Below are positions 1 to 6,829 of a stretch of 10,809 nucleotides of DNA, one piece after another. Source of the DNA: Campylobacteraceae bacterium (GTDB lineage: Bacteria; Campylobacterota; Campylobacteria; Campylobacterales; Sulfurospirillaceae). Position 1 is the first letter of the stretch; each line of letters starts with the position of its first letter. The notes under the pieces were generated by a model. That model did not search any database. It was not told the DNA's origin and worked only from the letters and a program-made list of their open reading frames with translations. Both the position numbers and the translations under genes were made by a program. The DNA lies in NCBI GenBank assembly GCA_027013265.1, contig JALUXQ010000139.1, positions 1 through 10,809 of the forward strand. Direction: 5' to 3'.

Positions 1-25
1 GCCTTTTTAAAGTCTACCCTTTGGG

Positions 26-121
26 CTTTACACATATGTCCATACTCTTCGTTAACACTCCTTGAATTAGCTTTGGCTAGTCCTGCGTCGTGTTGCCTTG
101 ATTATGAACATATGTGTAAAG
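26..121. repeat. Foldback element with 14-bp perfect inverted repeat
   Basis: The arm CTTTACACATATGT (26-39) is repeated exactly inverted as ACATATGTGTAAAG (108-121). Inside, AACAC (54-58) can pair with GTGTT (90-94), and ATTAGC (66-71) with GCTAGT (76-81, one G-T pair) around a TTTG loop. The whole 96 bp can therefore fold as one long imperfect hairpin on either strand. The core (about 76-97) is clearly richer in G and C than its surroundings. A smaller hairpin lies just outside the left arm: CCC/GGG at 17-25, flanked by AAAG/CTTT. It could be a MITE- or REP-like repeat, or a structured RNA. I do not recognise the family, and the left boundary may lie outside the window. Confidence 0.55.
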
Positions 122-197
122 TTTATGGTGTATCCTTATACTGCAACAAGTCTATTATACTATAACTGTTTTAAAGCAAACCTTACTTAGAGTTGGA

Positions 198-203
198 TAT
201 AAT
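198..203 (+). promoter_or_regulatory. -10 box (TATAAT) for the M23 peptidase-mgtE unit
   Basis: A perfect TATAAT lies 27 bases upstream of the peptidase ATG, followed by a short AT-rich leader with an AGGA ribosome site at 222-225. No convincing -35 box is visible, which is normal for sigma-70 promoters in Campylobacterota. This would drive both rightward genes, because mgtE starts 2 bp after the peptidase stop. Confidence 0.6.
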
Positions 204-230
204 GATACTTTTAATTAAACTAGGATTTTT

Positions 231-1415
231 ATGAAGAGAATTTTTATCGCTATTTTTATGATATTAACATACCTAAATGCCTCTCATGTGGAGGAGCTGA
301 AGTGGAAAATTGGTGAGACTTTTTTGACATTCTTAGAGAACAACTCTTTGCCTCTAAGAATTTATTATGATTTGGACAGCACAGATAAAGAGCTAGCCAC
401 TGAGATAATAGCTGGTACAAACTTTCAGATTTTAAGAGATGATAAAGAGAAGATACAGCAAGTTTTGATTCCTATCGGTGATGAAATTCAGCTTCATATA
501 AAGATAGTAGATGGGAAGTATATCTTGACAACCACACCTATAGTTTATGAAGAGAAAAAAGAGGTTCTTAGCATCACTATCACAAATTCTCCATATCAAG
601 ACATCATAAAAGCTACAAAAAACTATCTTCTAGCAAATCAATTTGTCCAATCTTTTAAAAAAAGTGTGAATTTCAAAAGATTAAGAAAAGGTGATAGACT
701 TGTCGTTTTCTATACTAAAAAAACAAGACTTGGCAAGCAGTTCGGTAGTCCTAAGATAGAGGCCTCCATGATAGAGGTTAGAGGCAAAAAACACTATGTC
801 TTTTTATACAATAAAGATAGATACTACAATGAAAAAGGCAGAGAAGTTGAGGGTTTTTTCCTAAGTCTGCCTGTTAGATACTCTAGGATTTCCGATAGAT
901 TTACATATAAAAGATGGCATCCGATACTACACCGTTATAGAGCACATTTGGGTATAGATTATGCAGCTCCTAGGGGAACTTTGGTTAAAGCTGCAAGAGC
1001 AGGGAAGATTATTTTTAAAGGAAGAAAAGGTGGCTATGGTAATGCTATCATGATAAGGCACGAAGATGGATATAGAACTCTTTATGCTCACCTTAGAAAT
1101 TTTAAAAGAGGTATAAGGCGAGGAAAATATGTAAAAAAAGGTCAAGTCATAGGTTATGTTGGCTCAACAGGACTTAGTACTGGGCCGCATCTTCATTTTG
1201 GATTGTACCATTGGAGCAGAGCCATAAATCCTGCAAGTTCTGTAAAGATAACAAAGAGTGTACTAGCTGGAAAGAAGAGAAAAGAGTTTATGCGCTATAC
1301 TGCAAAGTACAAAAAAAACATAGAGATTGCCCTAAAAAAAGATATAGAGCCTAAAATCTTGAAGAATTTTGACTATATAGTTAGTCTGCAAGCTAAAAAT
1401 AGATATGTGGAATAG
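231..1415 (+). CDS. Exported M23 (LytM-type) zinc peptidase, Csd3/HdpA-like
   Basis: This is a predicted peptidoglycan hydrolase that cuts peptide cross-links or stem peptides in the periplasm. The 394-residue product starts with a short hydrophobic signal-like segment (about 3-17). Residues about 20-220 resemble the N-terminal regulatory part seen in Helicobacter Csd3/HdpA, which is about 400 residues long. The LytM domain spans about 228-340. Its zinc ligands should be H239 and D243 (HLGID) and H322 (GPHLHF), with H287 (YAHL) and H320 as the other active-site histidines, so it looks catalytically intact. A lysine-rich tail of about 55 residues follows. In Helicobacter and Campylobacter, Csd3/Pgp3-type enzymes trim peptidoglycan and help set helical cell shape; the same role here is inferred from length and layout. 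The AGGA at 222-225 supports the ATG start. The gene is probably co-transcribed with mgtE. The M23 call is firm; the Csd3 orthology is likely but not certain. Confidence 0.88.
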   Translation: MKRIFIAIFMILTYLNASHVEELKWKIGETFLTFLENNSLPLRIYYDLDSTDKELATEIIAGTNFQILRDDKEKIQQVLIPIGDEIQLHIKIVDGKYILTTTPIVYEEKKEVLSITITNSPYQDIIKATKNYLLANQFVQSFKKSVNFKRLRKGDRLVVFYTKKTRLGKQFGSPKIEASMIEVRGKKHYVFLYNKDRYYNEKGREVEGFFLSLPVRYSRISDRFTYKRWHPILHRYRAHLGIDYAAPRGTLVKAARAGKIIFKGRKGGYGNAIMIRHEDGYRTLYAHLRNFKRGIRRGKYVKKGQVIGYVGSTGLSTGPHLHFGLYHWSRAINPASSVKITKSVLAGKKRKEFMRYTAKYKKNIEIALKKDIEPKILKNFDYIVSLQAKNRYVE

Positions 1416-1417
1416 AG

Positions 1418-2767
1418 ATGCAAGATAGCTTAGAGTTTTTAGATGATTTTATAGAACAAAAAAATGATACCGAGATATCTGCATCAGAGATAGCCAAAAA
1501 ACTAAAAACCATAAAACGAGAAGATGAAGAGCTTTTCTTTAAATATCTTAAAAAATTACCAAATGATATACTAGGTGATGTTGTTCTTGAATTGCCAGAT
1601 TATTATCTCAAAGATATCGTTGAAAGTGTTCCTAAAGAGCAGTTAAAAGAGGCGATAGAAGAGCTAGAGAGTGATGATGCAACGGACTTGATACAAGATA
1701 TCGAAGAGGCAGACAAAGATAAAGCACAAGAGATACTCTCTGCGCTTGACAAAGAGGATCAAGAAGAGATAAAAAGACTAAGAAGATACGATGAAGATCA
1801 AGCCGGTGCATATATGCAGACAGAAGTTTTTACGGCTTTTTACAATGAAAAAATCCAAAACTCTATTGATAGACTAAAAAGAGATAAAAGAGAAGGTGAA
1901 TTGGAAAATATCCACCACCTTTTTATAGTGGACTCCTTGGGTCGTTTGATGTTTTCTATCAGCTTGGAAGATTTGATTTTGATGGATTTTAGTAAAACAT
2001 ACGAGAGTGAAATAGAGAAAAAAGAGGATGAATTTCAGCCAAAATATGTAGAAGATGATGACACTATAGATGAAGTTGTTCGTATGTTTGAAGATTATGA
2101 TCTCTCTACATTGGCAGTAGTGGACGGCAATCACAAGCTTGTTGGTAGAATCACAGCAGATGATGTCCATGACATAATCCAAGAGAGTGCTACGGAGCAA
2201 ATCTACGGTTTGGCTGGTGTTGATGATGAGGCAGAGCACGAAGAGGATATCAAAGAGGCAGCAAAATCAAGAGCATCTTGGCTCTTTGTCAATCTTATAA
2301 CGGCGATTTTAGCATCTATCGTTATAGGTTTTTTTGACAATACTATACAGTCTTATGTGGCTCTTGCAGTTCTTATGCCAATTGTCGCTTCAATGGGTGG
2401 CAATGCGGGAACTCAAACCTTAACTATCATGGTTCGCCAACTCGCTCTTGGTGAAGTGGATTTTAAAAATGCAAAAAATGCTATAAAAAAAGAGTTGATA
2501 CTCTCGGTTACAAATGGTACGATTTTTGGAATTGTCATGGGTGTGATTGCGTATCTTTGGTTTAAGGATATCAAGCTCTCTTTAGTGATTTCATCATCTA
2601 TGCTTATAAATTTACTGAGTGCTGGTATAACAGGGGCAACGATACCACTTATGTTGAAAAGATTTGGTATAGACCCAGCTGTTGGAAGTACTGTTTTGTT
2701 GACAACATTTACTGATATTATAGGATTTTTTAGCTTTTTGGGGTTAGCTACTTTAGTTCTCTTGTAA
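1418..2767 (+). CDS. mgtE: Magnesium transporter MgtE
   Basis: This is an inner-membrane Mg2+ channel whose cytoplasmic domains sense Mg2+ and close the pore. The 449-residue length is normal for the family. An acidic helical MgtE N domain (about 20-125) is followed by two CBS motifs (about 135-255), including the FIVDSLGRL and LAVVDGNHKLVG strands. A linking helix leads to about five membrane segments (about 285-449). The family signature MGGNAGTQTL is at 326-335. The conserved pore aspartate is probably D433 (TFTDIIGFF), matching D432 of Thermus MgtE. The start lies 2 bp after the peptidase stop with only a weak GTGGA-like ribosome site inside that gene, so translational coupling is likely. 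With no leader, there is no room for an Mg-sensing riboswitch directly upstream. Its stop is 2 bp from the stop of the convergent aguB. Confidence 0.95.
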   Translation: MQDSLEFLDDFIEQKNDTEISASEIAKKLKTIKREDEELFFKYLKKLPNDILGDVVLELPDYYLKDIVESVPKEQLKEAIEELESDDATDLIQDIEEADKDKAQEILSALDKEDQEEIKRLRRYDEDQAGAYMQTEVFTAFYNEKIQNSIDRLKRDKREGELENIHHLFIVDSLGRLMFSISLEDLILMDFSKTYESEIEKKEDEFQPKYVEDDDTIDEVVRMFEDYDLSTLAVVDGNHKLVGRITADDVHDIIQESATEQIYGLAGVDDEAEHEEDIKEAAKSRASWLFVNLITAILASIVIGFFDNTIQSYVALAVLMPIVASMGGNAGTQTLTIMVRQLALGEVDFKNAKNAIKKELILSVTNGTIFGIVMGVIAYLWFKDIKLSLVISSSMLINLLSAGITGATIPLMLKRFGIDPAVGSTVLLTTFTDIIGFFSFLGLATLVLL

Positions 2768-2769
2768 TA

Positions 2770-3660
2770 CTAATCCAAAAATCTCTTATTTAATTCAGAA
2801 TAGCTCTCTGTGCGTCTATCTCTTAGAAATGGCCAAGTTTTTCTAATTTCTTGATTTTCTTTAAGGTTGATTTGAAATATTTTCATATCCTCTTTGTCTC
2901 TGCTTGCTTGAGTAATAAGCTGACCAAAAGAGTCGACAGCAAAGGAACTCCCCCAAAATCTTATGCCATCTATCCGTTTTTTGTTATCCAACTCTTTGCC
3001 GACTCTATTCACTGCGATAAGAGGCAAACCATTTGCGATTGCATGAGCTCTTTGTATGACCACCCATGCATCTAATTGTCTCTCTTTCTCCTCTTTACTA
3101 TCTTTGTCAAACCAGCCAATCGCTGTAGGGTATATCAAAATCTCTGCTCCCTTTAAAGCCATCAATCTTGCAGCCTCAGGAAACCATTGATCCCAACAAA
3201 TTAAGACACCAAGCTTTCCGACACTTGTTTGTATAGGCTCAAAACCTAAATCGCCAGGAGCGAAGTAGAACTTTTCGTAAAAACCAGGGTCATCTGGTAT
3301 GTGCATTTTTCTATATTTCCCGGCAATACTTCCATCTTTTTCAAAAACTACAGCAGTATTGTGGTATATGCCAACCGCTCTTCTTTCAAATAAAGAGGTA
3401 ACCAAAACTACATCATTTTTTTTAGCGATATTTGACCAAAATATAACATCTTTTCCAAAGTCATCTGCTTTACTAAAATTTGCTTCATCTTCATTTATAC
3501 AAAAATACCTATCTTGATGTAGCTCTTGTAACAAAACAAGATTTGCACCTTTTTCTTTGGCTTCTCTTATGAGTTTGAGCGTCCTATCTATTGTATTTTC
3601 TTTAGAAGTTAGAAATTTTTGTTGGATTAGCGCTATATTGATTTTATTTTGTCTTGACAT
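2770..3660 (-). CDS. aguB: N-carbamoylputrescine amidase
   Basis: This is a cytosolic nitrilase-superfamily enzyme that hydrolyses N-carbamoylputrescine to putrescine, CO2 and ammonia, the step after agmatine deiminase. The 296-residue length is typical. The Glu-Lys-Cys triad is visible as E46 (LLQELHQ), K118 (KYRKMHIPD) and C155 (ICWDQWFPEAAR). The CWDQWFPE stretch and the DDPGFYEKFYF loop are characteristic of the AguB branch rather than of generic nitrilases. It is the last gene of the leftward unit, and its ATG lies inside the end of the preceding MCP gene (17-bp overlap). There is no clear Shine-Dalgarno sequence before the ATG, so coupling to MCP translation is likely. Its partner aguA is at the right end of the window in a different transcription unit. 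In Campylobacter the pair supplies putrescine for spermidine; the same use here is inferred. Confidence 0.92.
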   Translation of the reverse strand: MSRQNKINIALIQQKFLTSKENTIDRTLKLIREAKEKGANLVLLQELHQDRYFCINEDEANFSKADDFGKDVIFWSNIAKKNDVVLVTSLFERRAVGIYHNTAVVFEKDGSIAGKYRKMHIPDDPGFYEKFYFAPGDLGFEPIQTSVGKLGVLICWDQWFPEAARLMALKGAEILIYPTAIGWFDKDSKEEKERQLDAWVVIQRAHAIANGLPLIAVNRVGKELDNKKRIDGIRFWGSSFAVDSFGQLITQASRDKEDMKIFQINLKENQEIRKTWPFLRDRRTESYSELNKRFLD

Positions 3661-4540
3661 TTTCTAAAGTGTCTAAAAGATTTTTTCCTAGATGAATATT
3701 TTCTTGTGAGCCCTCTATCGCTTTTTTTGTGTCATCCACTATATCGCTAATCTTTGTTTTGATTGTATCGGAGTCTTTTAATTGACCATTAATATGTATA
3801 AGCGAACTATCAATATCTGTTTTATTAATTTGTGCATCGCTGATTAGCTCTTTTAGTAATTCTACACTTTGTATTGCTGCTTGTTGACTTTGCTCGACCA
3901 ACTCAAAGGCTTTTGAGCCGTTATCTTGTGCTTTGGTTGATATCTCTATCATCTCTTTTGTCTCTTGTGCTATTTCGCTTGCAGCATGCTCGCTATCGTC
4001 AGCTAGTTTTCTAACTTCTTCGGCTACAACCTTAAAACCCCTTCCATATTCTCCCGCTCTTGCAGCTTCTATAGCAGCATTTAATGCAAGTAAATTTGTT
4101 TGGTCTGATATTTCAGAAATTGACTCTATCTTTGTAAATACAGATTTATTTTTTATATCTAACTCTTTGTGAATATTATTGTAAGCCGACATAAGTTGGG
4201 TTAGATTATTTATGATTCTAGTCAATTCATCTATCGTACTGATTACATTTTGGCTTGTTTGTATGGATTTTAAAGCTGAATTTTGACTTTTTTCAGATAT
4301 GTTTTTTATATCAAGTGATTTATCTATAAAGGTATTTACCAGCTCTTCTACCTCACACACTTGTTGGAGCCGCTCTTTTGACGCACTGTTTACTTTGTTA
4401 GCAACATTTGTCATCTTTTTTGCCACTCTTAATGGTTCATCTAGATTCATTTTGTCATATAGTTTTGCTTTTTTGGTTAGCTCATTAAACTCTTCTTTTG
4501 AAACTATTACTTCATTCTCATTTTTTTTCTTAAAAAACAT
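3644..4540 (-). CDS. Soluble methyl-accepting chemotaxis-type signalling protein
   Basis: This 298-residue, almost entirely helical protein has no membrane segment and no signal peptide. The central stretch, about residues 141-185, is the MCP hairpin tip that contacts CheA and CheW: DQTNLLALNAAIEAARAGE is at 146-164 and YGRGFKVVAEEVRKLA at 165-180. The flanking helices (about 45-140 and 186-290) form the antiparallel coiled coil, with several Glu/Gln pairs that could be methylated. The first 45 residues are lysine-rich and hold no PAS, CZB or globin domain that I can recognise. No CheR-docking pentapeptide is seen at the C-terminus. It would have to receive its signal from a partner or by an unrecognised N-terminal input. 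The ATG follows an excellent AGGAG (4547-4551) that overlaps the stop of the upstream NrtS-like gene. Its own end overlaps aguB. Confidence 0.88.
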   Translation of the reverse strand: MFFKKKNENEVIVSKEEFNELTKKAKLYDKMNLDEPLRVAKKMTNVANKVNSASKERLQQVCEVEELVNTFIDKSLDIKNISEKSQNSALKSIQTSQNVISTIDELTRIINNLTQLMSAYNNIHKELDIKNKSVFTKIESISEISDQTNLLALNAAIEAARAGEYGRGFKVVAEEVRKLADDSEHAASEIAQETKEMIEISTKAQDNGSKAFELVEQSQQAAIQSVELLKELISDAQINKTDIDSSLIHINGQLKDSDTIKTKISDIVDDTKKAIEGSQENIHLGKNLLDTLENVKTK

Positions 4541-4546
4541 AATTTT

Positions 4547-4551
4547 CTCCT
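4547..4551 (-). promoter_or_regulatory. Strong ribosome site overlapping the preceding stop
   Basis: On the minus strand, AGGAG lies 6 bases before the MCP start and shares bases with the TAG stop (4550-4552) of the NrtS-like gene. Ribosomes finishing the small membrane protein would stop directly on the MCP start site, so the two products are probably made together. Confidence 0.6.
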
Positions 4552-4921
4552 AATTTACAGCTTTCCATTTGCCCAAAAGCTTGCATTTTGGGCACTGTGG
4601 AATTATATCATTTTTTTGTACATGTGAGTGAGTTTTGCATGTTTTACACAATAAATTGGTTGAAACCATTGCTCTATCGCCGATTTTTAAATCTAAACTA
4701 ATAGTGATTGCTGTATATGTTGAAACAAAAAATGGCACAAAATATGTCAAAATGAGTTTAGCAAAGTTAATTTTATCAAAAGTCATATGCAAAATATAAT
4801 CACCTTGGTTTATGATATTCAATATAGTTCCAACAACTACGGCTATCTTGATGGCTTGCGCTACTTTTCTAGTATCGCAAAATACATTTATTACGACTTC
4901 TTTTACATACTTAGTTGTCAT
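4550..4921 (-). CDS. NrtS-like small membrane protein with C-terminal zinc ribbon
   Basis: This 123-residue protein has two predicted membrane helices, about 20-38 and 52-74. The stretches AIKIAVVVGTILNIINQGD (23-41) and LILTYFVPFFVSTYTAI (56-72) match my memory of the NrtS family. NrtS was described in marine cyanobacteria as a nitrate/nitrite transporter, and family members are sometimes misnamed phosphoenolpyruvate protein kinase. After the second helix comes a cytoplasmic-looking tail with C92-x2-C95 and C110-x2-C113, 14 residues apart. This is a rubredoxin/zinc-ribbon arrangement that I do not associate with ordinary NrtS. The start overlaps the end of the EAL gene by 11 bp, and the stop overlaps the MCP ribosome site. 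Sitting between two signalling genes suggests a sensory or accessory role rather than bulk transport; this is inferred. The NrtS assignment is from remembered family sequence only. Confidence 0.7.
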   Translation of the reverse strand: MTTKYVKEVVINVFCDTRKVAQAIKIAVVVGTILNIINQGDYILHMTFDKINFAKLILTYFVPFFVSTYTAITISLDLKIGDRAMVSTNLLCKTCKTHSHVQKNDIIPQCPKCKLLGKWKAVN

Positions 4922-6671
4922 CGAATTTTACCTTTATGTCTGGATTTGGTGTACCTATAAAATACCCTTGGGCATAATCAACTCCACTTTGTGTGACAAG
5001 GCTAAATATATCTTTGTCTGCCACAAATTCTGCGATTGTCTTGACTCCTATCGTCTTTGCATATGCGCAAATCGTAGTAACAATAGATAAATCTTTTGGA
5101 TTGTTTGCTATATTTTTAACCAAGCTTCCATCTATCTTTAGAAAATCAGCATTTAGTTTTTGTAGTTTTTGAAAGTTTGAATACCCTGTGCCAAAATCAT
5201 CTATAGCTATCTTAAATCCCTCTTTTTTGAAGCGTGTTATGACATCTGTAAATTCATACATATTTTCATCTTCAAGTATCTCAATCACAACTTGATTGGT
5301 TGGAAAATCATATTTTTTGAGGCTTTTTAGAAAATAATCAACCAAATTTTTCTCTCTTAAATCCTGATGTGATATATTTATAGAAAATTCAAAATTGCTT
5401 TTTTGAAATCTTCTAAGTGATTGCACTAGCATCTCTTCGGTTATGTTAGGAAGCAGATTTATACTTTTAGCAGTATCCAAAAATTTAAAAGGAGAGATGA
5501 CAGCCTCTTTCTCTTCTATCCTCACTAGAGACTCAAACTTTTCTATCTTTTTGGTATGCAGGTTGTATATAGGTTGGAAATACGACACTATTTTGGCATC
5601 ACTTTTGTTTGTAAATATATCTTTCAACTTCTTTGCCCACTTGAAATTTTCTTTGTATTCATCAAGTATATAGGAGATTTTACTAAAATCAATATAGTTT
5701 AAATTTTGTTCTTTTGCCATTAAAAGGGCAATTTCCGCATTATTTAGAAGTTCTGCGGATATATTTTTTTCACTACCACAATCACATTTTGTTGCCATGC
5801 TGACTCTCATATCAAAATCTACATCTATATTTTCTATAGATATTTCTGAGTCCTTTAAAAAATTAAGAAGGTTGTCTCTTATGTCTTTGATCTCTTCATC
5901 TCTTATCTTTTTATTTTTAAAACTAAACAAAATAGCAAAACTGTTTGCTTGGAGTCTATATGTTTGAGTTTTACATTTTTGTTGCTCTCTAAAAATCTCT
6001 AGTCTTTTTGAAAATTGTATCAAAAAATTATCCGCTTTTATATGCCCAAAAAAGTTATTTATTTGCTTGAAATTTTTGATATCTAATATAAAAAGGGCGA
6101 CATCGTTTTTTACATTTTTGCTTATATTCTCTAGTAGTTTTTTACGATTTCCAAGACTCGTGAGATGGTCTGTGATGCTCAAAAGCTCAAGCTCTTTAGC
6201 ATGATTTTCTAGCTCTGTTATGTTGAATCCATATGTGAAGATACCATTTTTATCTTTTGAGCCTTTTGACTTTAACATGTAGATATATTTGCCCTCTTTA
6301 AATTTTATGGAGTCATTTAACTCTTCATCTATAACAATTTTTGGGCTCTTTAGAGTTAGAGATGAGAACTCTTTTATGCTGGGAAGTATAATTTTAGAGG
6401 ACTCATTTTGGTAGATTATTTTGCCGTTACTGTCAAATATAAATACAGGTTCAGGATTATTATTTGGGAGCTGGGATAAAAAATCTAATTTTTTTGCATG
6501 TTTTTTGTTTATTCCAAAAGCTAGATATAGTGGGCAAAAACCGCTAATCGCAGTAAAAAGTAGAATTGTTGCTACTATAGAGTATAGATTTAAATTTGTG
6601 CCTGAGAGATAAAAAAGAAAAATCGATATAGCAACTCTGATATGTCTATCCCATTGAAATAAATTTTTCAT
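4911..6671 (-). CDS. Membrane-anchored DUF2892-PAS-like-GGDEF(degenerate)-EAL c-di-GMP protein
   Basis: This is a 586-residue inner-membrane protein. Residues 1-57 form a two-helix module ending in GFCPLYLAFGI (44-54), which is the DUF2892/YgaP membrane-domain signature. A short PAS-like segment follows (about 68-155: PVFIFDSNGKIIYQNE). The GGDEF domain (about 160-325) keeps D197 and the INNFFGH strand, but QANSF (241-245) replaces the GGDEF signature, so cyclase activity is unlikely. The EAL domain (about 345-580) reads ESL (380-382) instead of EAL. It keeps N432, E464, DDFGTGYS (D491, D492), K512, E548 and the QGYF glutamine (Q568). It is therefore probably an active c-di-GMP phosphodiesterase, perhaps with the dead GGDEF acting as a regulatory nucleotide site. 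AAGGA (6677-6681) lies 5 bases before the ATG. It is the first gene of the leftward four-gene unit. Confidence 0.9.
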   Translation of the reverse strand: MKNLFQWDRHIRVAISIFLFYLSGTNLNLYSIVATILLFTAISGFCPLYLAFGINKKHAKKLDFLSQLPNNNPEPVFIFDSNGKIIYQNESSKIILPSIKEFSSLTLKSPKIVIDEELNDSIKFKEGKYIYMLKSKGSKDKNGIFTYGFNITELENHAKELELLSITDHLTSLGNRKKLLENISKNVKNDVALFILDIKNFKQINNFFGHIKADNFLIQFSKRLEIFREQQKCKTQTYRLQANSFAILFSFKNKKIRDEEIKDIRDNLLNFLKDSEISIENIDVDFDMRVSMATKCDCGSEKNISAELLNNAEIALLMAKEQNLNYIDFSKISYILDEYKENFKWAKKLKDIFTNKSDAKIVSYFQPIYNLHTKKIEKFESLVRIEEKEAVISPFKFLDTAKSINLLPNITEEMLVQSLRRFQKSNFEFSINISHQDLREKNLVDYFLKSLKKYDFPTNQVVIEILEDENMYEFTDVITRFKKEGFKIAIDDFGTGYSNFQKLQKLNADFLKIDGSLVKNIANNPKDLSIVTTICAYAKTIGVKTIAEFVADKDIFSLVTQSGVDYAQGYFIGTPNPDIKVKFDDN

Positions 6672-6709
6672 GCATTTCCTTTTATTTGTATTGCTACATA
6701 GAACATCTG

Positions 6710-6715
6710 ATTATA
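6710..6715 (-). promoter_or_regulatory. Extended -10 (TGC-TATAAT) for the leftward signalling unit
   Basis: On the minus strand TATGCTATAAT gives a perfect TATAAT preceded by the TGn extension, placing the transcription start near 6703 and leaving a leader of about 30 bases before the ATG at 6671. No good -35 box is seen. The next three genes overlap or nearly abut, so this promoter probably serves all four. Confidence 0.6.
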
Positions 6716-6749
6716 GCATACTAAAGTTTATTCTATGTTTATAGCTTAA

Positions 6750-6764
6750 TGAGAATGATTATCA
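6750..6764. promoter_or_regulatory. Fur box
   Basis: TGAGAATGATTATCA matches the 7-1-7 Fur consensus TGATAATnATTATCA at every fixed position but one. It lies between the divergent -10 boxes, about 30 bp upstream of the feoA -10 and about 35 bp upstream of the leftward -10. Fur with bound iron normally represses feoAB. The central position means it could also affect the leftward signalling unit. Confidence 0.8.
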
Positions 6765-6793
6765 ATTTAAGAACACTTTAATTCTAATTTGGA

Positions 6794-6799
6794 TATCAT
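6794..6799 (+). promoter_or_regulatory. Probable -10 box for feoA
   Basis: TTTGGATATCAT ends in TATCAT, one base from the consensus, and resembles the GTTGGATATAAT at 192-203. A start of transcription near 6806 would leave a leader of about 24 bases with AGGG (6819-6822) before the GTG. A second AT-rich hexamer at 6813-6818 is too close to the ribosome site to serve. Confidence 0.45.
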
Positions 6800-6829
6800 T
6801 CCAACAAATAAATAATATAGGGCTTGGTT

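Noticed and set aside
14..43. A nine-codon leftward leader-peptide-like frame with AAGGAG (57-63) upstream.
   Set aside because: The spacing of 13 bases is too long and no regulated gene is visible beyond it in the window.
51..107. Possible integron attC site, because of GTTAAC and the internal stem pairing.
   Set aside because: The RYYYAAC and GTTRRRY boxes do not match on either strand, and no integrase or cassette array is present.
1..165. A rightward open frame runs from the left edge to a TAA at 163-165 (54 codons), and a leftward frame is also open across about 1-102.
   Set aside because: Both frames cross the inverted repeat, neither resembles a protein family I know, and the leftward ATG (33-35) is 21 bases from the nearest ribosome-like AAGGAG. 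More likely a by-product of the GC-richer repeat, though a gene fragment is not excluded.
1380..1417. Magnesium riboswitch (M-box type) before mgtE.
   Set aside because: There is no untranslated leader; the peptidase gene ends 2 bp before the mgtE start.
6824..6829. TTG start for feoA, two codons upstream.
   Set aside because: It would be one base from the AGGG ribosome site; GTG at 6830 has normal spacing.
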